From Amyloporia xantha (taxonomy: Eukaryota; Basidiomycota; Agaricomycetes; Polyporales; Adustoporiaceae), in assembly GCA_036971615.1 (NCBI GenBank), contig JAYKKR010000010.1:62001-126000 (forward strand): DNA of 64,000 nt, written 5' to 3'. The notes under the pieces are model-generated. The model was not told the origin of the DNA. It ran no database searches and saw only the letters and a program-made list of their open reading frames with translations. Made by a program: the position numbers and the translations under genes. This document shows, in pieces, positions 1-9,234 of this stretch. Position 1 is the first letter of the stretch. Every line of letters starts with the position of its first letter.

Positions 1-1
1 C

Positions 2-560
2 GGGAAGTCCCTCCGGTTGGTGCACGATCTACAACCCCTAAACGGCGTAGCTATCAAGGACGCGGCGGTTCCCCCACTGGTAGAACATTTGGCGGAGTCC
101 TTTGGGGGAAGGGGATGTTATGGGATCCTGGACCTATACGTAGCTTTCGACCAGCGGACCCTGGACGCCCGGTCTCGGGACATCACCTCGTTCCAGACGC
201 CGCTGGGGGCATTTCGGCTGACCTCGATTCCGATGGGGTATACCAATTCTGCGCAAATTATGCATGGGGATGTGACCTTCATCCTGCAGGACGAGATTCC
301 GCATGTCACGGTCCCGTTCATCGACGACGTGCCAATTAAAGGGCCAAAGACCCAGTACGAGCTGGAAGGGGGGTATGAGACAATCGAGGGGAACCCAGGA
401 ATAAGGCGATTTGTGTGGGAACACCTACAGAACGTAAATCGGGTGTTGCAACGGATCGGGAACGTGGGAGGGACGTTCTCGGGGAAGAAGGCGTATTTGT
501 GCGTTCCAGAGGTGGTGGTGGTAGGGCACCGATGCACGTACGAGGAGGGTCCCGGAGGAG
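2..560 (+). pseudogene. Ty3/gypsy reverse transcriptase domain (partial)
   Basis: The reading frame opens before the first base with LRLVHDLQPLN, the classic start of the Ty3 RT palm. It then shows LDLYVAFDQR, the TPLGAFRLTSIPMG stretch and the catalytic FIDD box near base 320, followed by GTFSGKKAYLC and VVVGHRCTYEEG of the thumb boundary. The frame is lost at about 545-555, where the next domain continues in another phase. The catalytic FIDD motif is intact, so decay here is by frameshift and not by loss of active-site residues. The N-terminal part lies outside the window. Confidence 0.85.
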
Positions 561-1190
561 TCCCGAGTGCAGAAGATCAAGGATTGGCCGCGGTGCGAGA
601 CGGTAACAAACGTGCGAGGATTTTTGGGGACCTGCGGGCTGGTGCGGATGTTCGTAAAGGACTTCGGAAAAATGGCGCGCCCACTCAACGACCTGCTTCG
701 GAAGGGAGCCGACTTCGTATGGGAGGAGGCGCAGGAGGACGCTATGCGGAAGCTGAAGGACGCAGTGATCAACTCGCCCGCGCTCGTCCCGATTGACTAT
801 GGGTCAGAACGGGAGGTGATTCTGGCGGTGGATTCATCGTGGATCGGGGTGGGGTTCGTGATCTTACAGAAAGGGGAGGACGGGAAGAGAAGGCCAAACC
901 GGTTCGGGTCCATAACGTGGAACGAACGCGAATCCCGATACTCGCAAGCCAAGCTGGAGCTGTTTGGGTTGTTCCGGGCGCTGCGAGCGTGCCGGATCTA
1001 CATTATCGGAGTGAAGAAGCTGGTCGTCGAAGTCGACGCCAAATATATTAAGGGGATGCTAAATAACCCAGACATCCAACCAAACGCCACTATCAACAGA
1101 TGGATCGCTGGGATCCTCCTATTCGACTTCAAGCTGGTACACGTGCCGGGGAAACGGCATGCGGGGGCGGATGGGCTTTCGCGGCGGGGG
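560..1190 (+). pseudogene. Ty3/gypsy RNase H domain
   Basis: After the frameshift the protein resumes at VQKIKDWPRC and RGFLGTCGLVRMFVKDF, the usual RT-RNase H connector. The RNase H part follows with ILAVDSSWIGVGFVI (first Asp), NERESRYSQAKLELFGL (Glu), VVEVDAKYIKGML (second Asp) and VPGKRHAGADGLSR (last His/Asp segment). All four expected catalytic positions appear conserved. The frame is then lost near 1190 and an acidic linker continues in a different phase up to about 1490. Confidence 0.85.
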
Positions 1191-1489
1191 CAGCAGAGGA
1201 AGACCCGGAAGAGGAAGATGACTTCGAAGAGTGGATTGACGAGGCCTACGCGTTCACCATGGAGGTCTTGAATACGCCGGGAGGGAAGAGGGACGAAGAG
1301 GGACTGATGGTGTGGTCGCTGGACGCGGGAGAGGGGGTAGAGATCCCAGAGGTCAGCAACGGAGGGGCGCGGGAGGAAAGGGTGCGGAAGGTAGACGAAT
1401 TTTTACGAGACCCGAGGCGGCCGGAAGGAATGGACGAGAGGCAGTTCACCTCGTTCGTCCGTTACGCCAGCAAGTTCTTTGTCAAAGGG

Positions 1490-2700
1490 GGAGGCTCTGG
1501 AAGAAAGATAAAGGAGGGAAGCACAAGGTGGTGGTGGAGAAAGGGAAACGGTACGGCCTGATGAAAGAGGCGCACGACTCCCTCGGGCACAAGGGGATCT
1601 TCACGGTGCGCGCCCAGCTCCTCGAACGATTCTGGTGGGTTAGTCTCGATCACGACGTAAAATGGTATGTGGGAAGCTGCCATGAGTGTCAGCTCCGCAA
1701 GGCGCACAAGTACCACATCCCACCGACGGTACCTATGCCGGGGGGGCTGTTTTCGAAGGTGCACATGGACTCGATGCACATGCCAACAGCATATGGGTAC
1801 ACGCATATCGTCCAAGCGCGTTGTTCCCTGTCATCTTACCCAGAATGGCGGATGCTGCGGAAGGAGACAGGAGTGACGATTGGAAACTTCATCTACGAGG
1901 AGCTGCTGTGTCGGTGGGGAGCGGTGGAGGAGATTGTTACGGATAACGGGACACCGTTTGTCGCGGCGTTGGAACACCTGCGGGAACGGTACAAAATCAA
2001 CCATATTCGAATATCAGCGTACAACTCACAGGCGAACGGGATCGTGGAGCGGAGGCACCGGGACGTACGGGAAGCAGCTGTTAAGCTTTGTGGAGGGAAC
2101 GAGAAGGGGTGGCCTAAGGTGATGCATGCTGTGTTTTGGGCGGAACGGGTGACGATTCAGAAATCGACGGGCACTTCGCCTTTCTTTATCGCGCACGGGA
2201 TTGAACCAGTTTTCCCTTTCGACCTGGCGGAAGCTACTTACTTGGTGCCGCCCGACCGGAAGGAGATCAGCGAAGTGGACCTACTTGAAATCCAGGGGCG
2301 CCAGCTGCTCAAACGGGCGGAGGATTTGCAGGACGTACGGCGGAGGGTGCTAGCGGCTCGATACGCATCGGTCAAGGATTTTGAGCGGCGGTTCGCACGG
2401 ACGATCAAGGATTTTGTGTTCGCAGCGGGGATCTGGTGCTGGTGCGGAACTCACAGATTGAGACGGAGCATAGCAGGAAGTCAAAACCCCGGTATTTCGG
2501 GCCTATGATTGTCATACGGCGTACAAAAGGAGGAGCCTACATACTCGCGGAACTAACAGGAGCGGTGTCAAGACTACGGTACGCAGCGTTCCGTGTGGTA
2601 CCGTATAAGGCGCGAAAGGAGGTTGCACTAGACGTGCGCAAGATCGTCGAAGAAGCGGAAGAAGCGCAAAAGGGGGTATTAGACGAAATGGAAGTAGGGG
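1490..2700 (+). pseudogene. Ty3/gypsy integrase (H2C2, core, GPY/F-like end)
   Basis: This frame holds AHDSLGHKG...CHECQLRK (H2C2 zinc finger, about 1570-1700). The catalytic core has MDSMH (first Asp), VTDNGTPF (second Asp) and NGIVERRHRDVREA (Glu), giving the DDE set. At about 2440 the phase changes and the protein goes on with RKSKPRYFGPMIVIRR and GAYILAELTGAV, which resembles the GPY/F module at integrase C-termini. After about 2700 the plus-strand reading becomes acidic and repetitive and is not recognisable. It is part of the same broken polyprotein as the RT and RNase H. Confidence 0.85.
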
Positions 2701-3164
2701 ATGAAGAGGTGGGTCGGGAAAGCGAGCAAAAGAGTTATGGGGAGGAAGCGGAAGGGGAGGGATCGAGCGGGAGGAAGGATCTGACGATGGGGGGAAGAGT
2801 AGGGAACGGAAGGAGGGTCGGGGGAAGGGAAGCGGGCTTCCAGGGCGAGGACGCGGCGGAGAAGGGACTGGATGACGGTGTTGTGGGTAGAGAGGGAGAA
2901 GGCGGCTCGATCGAACCCGTGGGCGACCTGGTCTTGGAGGATACGCAAGGCAGACGAGGAATCGCGGGCACGCACGTGGACCTCGGCACGAAGAAGAGAT
3001 ATGGACGTACCCAGCGCGGAAGAAAGGGCCGTGTCTTGGAGAGACAAACGGTGATCTACTTCCGCGAGGATCTCGAGGGCCCGGTGATAGGCGCCAAGAC
3101 CCTCTGGGCCCCGATCCAGCTCTTTTCGGTAATCGCATCCCGCCCGGCACTTCGGCTCACTCAC
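2679..3164 (-). CDS. Possible antisense ORF over the pol 3' end, unknown
   Basis: The minus strand has a 161-codon ORF starting with MSEPKCRAGCDYRKEL. About residues 20-110 look like a helical, heptad-rich protein (repeated Leu/Ala spacing, such as RALEILAEVDHRLSL and QSLLRRVLALE), and the rest is proline-rich. The plus strand over the same bases is an acidic, poorly protein-like tail of pol. Similar minus-strand genes lie just downstream at 4.2-11.5 kb, which makes a real antisense gene plausible. It could equally be a shadow ORF in GC-rich DNA; no family was recognised. Confidence 0.3.
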   Translation of the reverse strand: MSEPKCRAGCDYRKELDRGPEGLGAYHRALEILAEVDHRLSLQDTALSSALGTSISLLRAEVHVRARDSSSALRILQDQVAHGFDRAAFSLSTHNTVIQSLLRRVLALEARFPSPDPPSVPYSSPHRQILPPARSLPFRFLPITLLLAFPTHLFIPYFHFV

Positions 3165-3212
3165 CCAAGCCTTCGATTTCGCCTTCGACGTTCTTCGATG
3201 CTACGCACGTGA

Positions 3213-4140
3213 CTCCCGACTCACAGTACCCTTCGACGCTCTTCGACGTCTTTGACTGTTCGCTAAGCTTGCTCGAAGCTCGGCTCGGTCGTTCCGAGGC
3301 CTCGCCCTTAGATCCAGGACCATCTCCCGCATCCGGCGGACAATGGTGCCACTCGACGCCGCTTGTACAGCGCATGCATCGCTTCGTGCCACACCGACGC
3401 GTCCGGTCTTTCCCGATTGGGTATCGAATCTCGCGGCGTGCCTTCGAAGCCGGATATCGGTCCGAAGTGTATCGTATGTTTCTCTTCATCTCCGCGCTCG
3501 GCATGACGTCACTCGACCGATGGACTCGATACGTGCCACTCGGTGAGGCAGACTCGTGTAGGACAATGCAAAGCCACTCGTACTAGTGTGCCACTCTAGA
3601 TAGTCGTAGCGTTCCGTTTCGTAGTATAAAATCTGTCGTAATTCTCTCTCAAAAAAAAAAGTTCCTTTTCCCCCTCGAGTTCAGAGCTCATAAGTCGAGT
3701 TCGCCCTGCGTCTAAAGTCTTCTACTGCGTTCACCGCGTTACTTCGTCTGCGCTGCGTTTACTTCGAAACCTCGTCACTGCGTCTGTTCGTCGATACCGT
3801 CTCGACGAACCTTTGATCCTACGATCGCCTTCGATTACCATCGAAGAACTGCGTTGCGCCTCGAACCACGTTCTAGCTAAGTCCTCCCTCTCGAAGCATT
3901 TCTATTCCTTCTACGATACATCGAAGAGCTCTATCGAGCTTTGATTGTTTCTACCGATCCCCACTAACTACCCCCAGCCTCCGAGTAGCTTCGACGACGT
4001 GTCGAGCTACGTCGTAAGTTCCTCTAGCGTTCGTAGCCTCTTCGAAGGCGTTTCTCGTGTTCCCTCGAACCGCGGGACACCTTGCTGCTAACTCCCCTCT
4101 CACTAAGACTATAATCCGTCTCTCTAGTCCCTTTAGGTCG
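3213..4140. other. Gene-free stretch, possible LTR of the Ty3 element
   Basis: No convincing coding sequence is seen on either strand. A TATAAA box sits at 3625-3630, followed by an A-run near 3650, which would suit an LTR promoter. The second half is rich in TTCGA and CTTCGAAG-type words. A second copy needed to prove an LTR would lie outside the window. Confidence 0.35.
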
Positions 4141-4175
4141 CACCCAGGTTAGGGGTTAGGGTTTCGTAGGTCGTA

Positions 4176-4618
4176 TCACCGGGCAATGACGTCAGAGCGC
4201 AGCGGGTCCATTTGCACTTGAAGGATCTGAGCGAGAGCGGGTTCGAGTTGGTCGAGGCGCGCTTGGAGTTGGGCGTTTTGGAGCAGGCGGACGGGGACCG
4301 GCGGCGGATGCGGGAGGTAGCGCAGGCGGAAGGAATCCACCACAGCGCGGCGGGCAAGGACATCGATCCCGGGGGCAGGCTCCGACGGGGACGAAGGATC
4401 ATAGTCCTCTGGGAGTGTGGAATGAAGGATGGCCTAGACGGGAGTTCGGGGACAAGAAATGGTGTGGGCGGAAGGGGAGCACGTACCTCGGCGGTGTCTA
4501 CGGCGTGGACCCACGCGATGCGCGCGGCTGGTTCGGAAGGGATAGAGGTGTCGCAGAGGACCTGCAGGTACCTTTCGCGGGCCTCCTCAGGAGAAAGCAC
4601 TGGGGGCGTCGTGCTCAT
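4176..4618 (-). CDS. Small two-exon gene, unknown, coiled-coil C-terminus
   Basis: Exon 1 (4618-4487) starts MSTTPPVLSPEEARER and ends in ARIAWVHAVDTAE. A GTACGT donor at 4486 and a CTAG acceptor ending at 4434 give a 53-nt phase-0 intron. Exon 2 (4433-4176) begins AILHSTLPEDYD and ends in a probable coiled coil (VRLLQNAQLQARLDQLEPAL) before a TGA stop. The product is about 129 residues. Its plan, a short first exon ending in an aromatic W-x-x-A/W segment, resembles the genes starting at 10229 and 11520, and the start of its exon 2 (HSTLPE) resembles HSTSPE at the intron/exon boundary of the gene split by the foldback element. Function is unknown; a gag-like or transposon-associated protein is possible. 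Confidence 0.5.
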
Positions 4619-4940
4619 GAGACTGGGCGGGAGGTCAAGGGGTGAGGTGGAGAACTCGTGGAATTTGGCGATGGGCGGCGGTAGTTATACGAGGGGGCGC
4701 AACACGCGCTTGCCACGAGGCGGCTTCTACGCAGAACGCGCGGAGGCACGCGGCAGGGGCACACGGGACGGAAGGGGGCTGTGGAACGAGAAACTGACTT
4801 GCATTGATTTTAGCCGATCAACGGCGGGCGGCGGCGCGTACATGCAAGGACTACGGTACAAAGGGAGACCAAACGCTACTTCAACGACAAGAATATTGGT
4901 ACATTTCGTACACTACGCGAATCAAGGGGGGAGTCCCGCG

Positions 4941-5665
4941 CTACGTCTCGCGGCCTTTCCCTTTGGACGCCCCAGTGAGGTCCAACATGTCCTCGTCGGT
5001 GGGCGACAGCGGTGGAAGCGTTGGGGACTCGAGCTCAGCGGCAAGCAGCTCAGCGACGGCGTCGTCGCTGTCGGGAGCGGGGTTGGGAGCGGGGCCGCTG
5101 GACGAGCCTTCGATGAAGTCGGGGGCGGGGCTGTCGGAGCGAACGGGGGCGGGCGTATGGTCGGGGTAGTCGGGAATTCCGAACTGCTCTGCGTACCCGA
5201 GGTCCCGCGCTCGATCGGCCATCTGAAAGAGGAAGTCGGTGGTCGCCGCTAATCGAGTGACGAGCCACATCTCGAGCTCGGTCTGCGGCTCGCATGGGGG
5301 ATCCGCGGCGACGTCCAAGAGGTCGAGATTGCGGGGGCGACGAATGAGGGCAGGGGGAGACCGAAGGGGAAGGGGAGAGAAGGCCGGATGGAGGCTGGAG
5401 GGTTCCCATGGGAAGGCATCCGGGTGCTCGGGCGTCATGGGTAGGAACAGAGGTTCCTCAGCGGGCCGAGGGGGTGCGGATGGCCGGGGAGAGGGCGTAG
5501 CAGGTGCAGGGGCAGGGGACGTGATGGGTGGACGGATGGTGGTAGCGCGCGGACGGGGCGGGATGAGGACGACGGGACGGGCGCGGTTGGTGAGCGGGAA
5601 TTCGGGAGGGTATGGCGGCTCGTCGTCGTCCTCGTCAGATTGTGGGCCGACGAACTCGATGTGCT
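4941..5665 (-). pseudogene. 3' part of gene split by foldback element
   Basis: A minus-strand open frame runs from an AG acceptor at about 5666 (sequence CCCCAG) to a stop at 4941. It is proline- and acid-rich, with HIEFVGPQ near its start, RPAEEPLFLPMTPEHPDAF in the middle, a helical part (MWLVTRLAATTDFLFQMADR) and MLDLTGASKGKGRET at the end. It has no start codon of its own near the acceptor. Removing the element at 5723-9227 with one copy of the 7-bp duplication creates a 55-nt GTAAGT...CCCCAG intron that joins this frame in phase to the open frame ending near 9234. The natural reading is therefore the last exon of the gene starting at 10229. A short independent protein from the internal Met at 5438 cannot be excluded. 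Confidence 0.6.
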
Positions 5666-5715
5666 CTGGGGAAGTGGAATGAAACGTACCTGCGGGAGGA
5701 AGAGCGGGGGAAGGA

Positions 5716-5722
5716 CTTACGA
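5716..5722. repeat. Target-site duplication, left copy (CTTACGA)
   Basis: Identical to 9228-9234 in direct orientation and placed directly outside the inverted repeats of the foldback element. On the minus strand it reads TCGTAAG and contains the GTAAG of an intron donor. Confidence 0.7.
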
Positions 5723-6119
5723 CAGCTGCTTATGTACCGTTGATGCACCAACTAGCGGATAAGCCCCCAGACCCGTTATGCACCAGGCAGGCTATCTGCC
5801 TGCACCCTGGTGCATCATTTCCAGGGTCTTCGCCGGACCCTCCGGGGCCTCCTAGCCTTCGCCGTAGGGCCCACCCGGCATCACGGCTAGTTACTATATT
5901 GGGTAGGTACATATTCCGAGGGCCCTAGATCATTTATTTAATGGTGGAATATATATTTTCGGTGGCAGACACTCATTTGGACATCAAAAAGGGTACAAAA
6001 TTAGCACAAAAATCATTTTTATTTTTATTCCACTAGCTACAGGGTGCAACACTATAAAAAACTATTTACAGTAGATATATCCAGCAAGCAAGTAGCAGGA
6101 CCTCGACAGGCAGGCAGAG

Positions 6120-6850
6120 GGGGCAGGACAACTGCACCGGCACTGAGCGAGCGTGCATGAGGTGATCGAGCGCGCATGGGCCGAGCACAGACAGGCCAGG
6201 CAGGAGGGGAGTGAGCACGGGCAGGAAGCGAGCATGGGTGCGGCGAGCGAATGTGTGCGGGGGGGCAAACACATGCGGGCGGGGCAAGCGAGGGTGTGCA
6301 GGCGGGGCAAGCGAACATGTGCGGGCGGGGGCAAATGTGTGGGGCGAGGCGAACACGTGCGAGTGGGGCGAGCGTGTGCGGGCGGGGCGAGCGTGTGTGT
6401 ACAAGCGGGGCGAGCAGCAACCATCAAGCGAGGAGCATCGATCGTCGAGTGGGGAGTGTCGATCGTTGAGAGAGAGGGTCGAGGGGGAGCGAGAGTTGAG
6501 TGGAGAGCGGGGAGCATCGACCCGGGAGCGTCGAGAGCGAGCGGCGAGTGGGAGCGTCGATCGTCGGGTGGGGAGCGCCGATCGTCGAGCGGGGAGCACC
6601 GATCGACGAGCGTCGAGCGGAGCCGGGAGCGTCGAGTGGGGGGCGGCGTCAAGCGGGGAGCCTCGAGTGAGGAGTGGGCAGCCGCGAGCGAGGAGCGGGG
6701 AGCCGAGAGCGAGAGCGGGGAGCGTCGAGTGAGGAGCCAGGAGCCGAGAGCGAGAGCCGAGAGCAGCGAGCGGCGAGCCGAGAGCGAGAGCGGCGTCGAG
6801 CGAGGAGCGTCGAGCGTCGAGCCGGGCGCGAGGAGCTGAGCAGCCTCGAC
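6120..6850. repeat. Degenerate GAGCG/GTCGAGC short repeats
   Basis: The plus strand is almost only G, A and C in loosely repeated words such as GGGAGCGTCGAG and GCGAGCG. All frames stay open over long distances on both strands, which is caused by the composition and not by coding. It mirrors the segment 7880-8870 within the foldback element. Confidence 0.75.
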
Positions 6851-7879
6851 GCGTAGAACTGCGTCGAGGGCGGAGGTATGGTGGTGTCGGTCGGGGTCGC
6901 TTATAGCGGCGACAGACTAGGTAACAAATGCTTGATCAGCGGACGAAAAACACGAAAGAAAAAGAGACTTACATTGTGACGCTGCTCGCAGGCAGCAGCG
7001 GGACGCCGTCGACGTCGTGGACGACGTCGAGCAGACGATGAACGCTGACGCGTCACGCTTGGCGCGCACTGCGGGAAGTGCCAGATACCCAATTTGGGTG
7101 GGTGGCTGAAGCTCTGCTCGCACTACTCAGCGTATACGACCGTTCAGAGCAAATATATTTGGCATGTAAGCTTTAGAAAGTACTCATAATGTATTAATTA
7201 GAATATATATCACTTATTTAGACCCTCCCTCACTTCTCCAGAGAGATATAAAGAAAACATACCCATTTGGGGTCCAAAATGGCCAAAAATCGGCATATTT
7301 TGATGAATACCATAGATACTAAGCTATACAGTAGTTAAATAATAGATGCCCTGTACTATAGAGTATATAAGGATAAATCCTATTCAGGTTTGGCGTGAAT
7401 AAGGGAACGGTTGCGACCGTGATGCTCGAAACGGCCGTATAGGCAGGCTGGCAAACATTTCCAGTATTGAGTCGCGCCAGGCTGAGCGCGCCACCTGATT
7501 GGCTGCGCCAGGCCTCGGCCGACTCGGGACTCCTCCTCAGCTCGCACTCTTTGTCTTGTATCGCTCAAAATTGGTGAGTTTATTCTAATACTATTATAGT
7601 GTTCGATTACGAGTTCTGGAAGAGATTAAGGTACTATTGAGAACGTAGTAACGTTCTCGTCGCTGTAAGACGAATGTAAGACGTCTAAGACGCCTTCCTC
7701 TTTGGGTAGGTCCAGCACGTGCCGGACTGCCAAAGGTGACGCGTCACCCTTGGTAGCTGCTCGACGTCGTCGTCGACGACGACGACGTCCCGCTGCTGCC
7801 TGCGAGCAGCGTCAAAAGGTGAGTTCTTGCTATTAATGTATTCCTACACTGCTAACCTCTACACTAGTACCATCTATGC
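6851..7879. other. Core of the foldback element, no gene seen
   Basis: This holds a mirrored GC-rich block (about 6975-7060 and 7740-7825) around an AT-rich centre at 7140-7380. I found no convincing ORF. GTGAGT and CTTAC splice-like words occur but support no gene model. Confidence 0.5.
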
Positions 7880-8870
7880 ATCTCCGCCGCTACCAGCTGG
7901 CCCGGCAGACGCCTGCCTAGTAACGACCCCGCTGCACCGCCGCTCGTACGTCCCCGCGCTGCTCGCACCGTCGGTCCTCTCATCCCCGCTCGCTCGCCCG
8001 ATCCCTGCTCGCTCGCTTGGCCGACGCTCACCCGATCCCTGTTTGCTCACCCGCCCGGCGCTCGACCCGTCCCCGCTCTCGCACACTCGACGCTCGACCC
8101 ATCCTGCTCGCTCACCCCGTCCCCGCTCGCTCACCCGCCTGACGCTTGACCCTTCGGCGCTCGCTCGCCCCTTCCCCCCTTTTGCGTTCATTTGCTAACC
8201 CCGACGTTTGCTCGCGCGCTCAGCGCTGACGTCTGCTGCCTCATCCAGTCCCGACGCTCGCTCGCTCAACCCTGCCGTATGCACGCTCAGCCCCGCCGCG
8301 CCGTATGCACGCTCGCTCGGTCCCGTCGCACCCACGCACGCTCGCTTGGACCCGCCATGCCGCTCGCCGCTCGAGGCTCTCGCTCGAGGCTGCCCTGCTC
8401 CTCGCTCAAGGCTTCCCACTCCTCACTCGAGGCTCCCAGCTCGACGCCGCTCCCCACTCGACGCCGCTCCCCACTCGACGCCGCTCCCCACTCGACGCCG
8501 CTCCCCACTCGACGCCGCTCCCCATTTGATACTCCCGGTCCCGCTCAACGCTCAACGCTCAACGATCGACGCTCCTTGCTCCCCGCTCGACGCTGCTCCC
8601 CGCTCAACACTCCTCGCTCGACGCTCCCGCTCGACGATTGACACTCCCCACCACACGCTCCCTGCTCCCTGCTCGACGCAGCTCTCCACTCGACACCACC
8701 CGACGCTTGCTCTCTGCCCGACACTTGACCCGCCCCCCCTTGCTCGCCCACCCGGTGCTCGCCCCATCCCCACTCACTCGCCTGCCTGACGCTTGCCTGC
8801 CCGACGCTCGACCCGCTGACACCTCGCTCGCTTGCGCGGGTGCTCCCGTTGCCTGCGCGTTTGCCCCGCT
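7880..8870. repeat. Degenerate CGCTC/GCTCGACGC short repeats
   Basis: This is the pyrimidine-rich counterpart of 6120-6850, with words like CTCGACGCTC and CGCTCGCTC. It forms the second inner arm of the foldback element. The open frames here are composition artefacts. Confidence 0.75.
8441..8525. repeat. 17-bp tandem repeat, five copies
   Basis: The unit TCGACGCCGCTCCCCAC is repeated head to tail five times; the last copy differs at its final base. It lies inside the pyrimidine-rich arm of the foldback element. Confidence 0.9.
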
Positions 8871-9227
8871 CATCTGGACCTACGTAAATCTTAGTTTTGA
8901 TATAGTGTATTCAGTAGGTACCCTGTAGTTGCTGGAATACAATTTATATTTTTGTGAATTTATATGTTTTATTTGAGCCAAAAATACCCTAAAATACATA
9001 GTCTGCCATATATTGAATGACCCAGGGCTCACGGAATACATCCCTACCCAATATAGTAACTAGCCGTGATGCCGGGGGGGCCCTACGGTGAAGGCTAGGA
9101 GGCCCCGGAGGGTCCGGCGAAGACCCTGGAAATGATGCACCAGGGTGCAGGCAGATAGCCTGCCTGGTGCATAACGGGTCTGGGGGCTTATCCGCTGTTT
9201 GGTGCACCAGGTATACATAAGTTGGTG

Positions 9228-9234
9228 CTTACGA
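9228..9234. repeat. Target-site duplication, right copy (CTTACGA)
   Basis: Partner of 5716-5722. It follows the codons for DDPPAN of the interrupted minus-strand gene. Confidence 0.7.

Larger units (their letters stand above)
1..3212 (+). mobile_element. Ty3/gypsy retrotransposon, decayed pol, cut by window edge
   Basis: Reverse transcriptase, RNase H, zinc-binding H2C2 and integrase core follow each other in the Ty3/gypsy order on the plus strand, and the protease and gag ends lie outside the window. The coding frame changes at least four times (about 545-555, 1190, 1490 and 2440), several times at G-rich runs, so no single open pol frame exists. This shows an old, probably inactive copy, although assembly indels in G-runs could explain part of it. 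A Ty3 element ends in an LTR; the stretch after about 3212 is the likely place for it but I found no second LTR copy to prove it. Confidence 0.85.
5723..9227. mobile_element. 3.5-kb foldback element with long TIRs
   Basis: The outer about 230 bp on each side (5723-5960 and 8990-9227) are inverted copies of each other, including GCGGATAAGCCCCC, the CACCAGGCAGGCTATCTGCC block and the CTAGTTACTATATTGGGTA block. The ends are CAGCTGCTTATGTA and, read inward on the other strand, CACCAACTTATGTA. The 7-bp CTTACGA occurs directly outside both ends (5716-5722 and 9228-9234), which fits a target duplication of a hAT-like or MULE-like element. Inner segments are also mirrored: GAGCG-rich at 6120-6850 against CGCTC-rich at 7880-8870, and CTGCTCGCAGGCAGCAGCGGGACG near 6980 against its complement near 7800. 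No transposase was found, so it is non-autonomous. Confidence 0.8.

Noticed and set aside
4146..4170. Telomere-like TTAGGGGTTAGGG
   Set aside because: Only about two units, internal, with genes on both sides; too short to call a telomere or interstitial array.
6052..6860. Several long overlapping ORFs on both strands
   Set aside because: All frames are open because the DNA is built of short GC-rich repeats; translations are low-complexity and mirror the other arm of the foldback element.
8441..8525. CRISPR-like array
   Set aside because: Repeats are directly adjacent without spacers and the source is eukaryotic.
7827..8928. Long ORFs on both strands in the right arm
   Set aside because: Same composition artefact as in the left arm; no domain or splice support.
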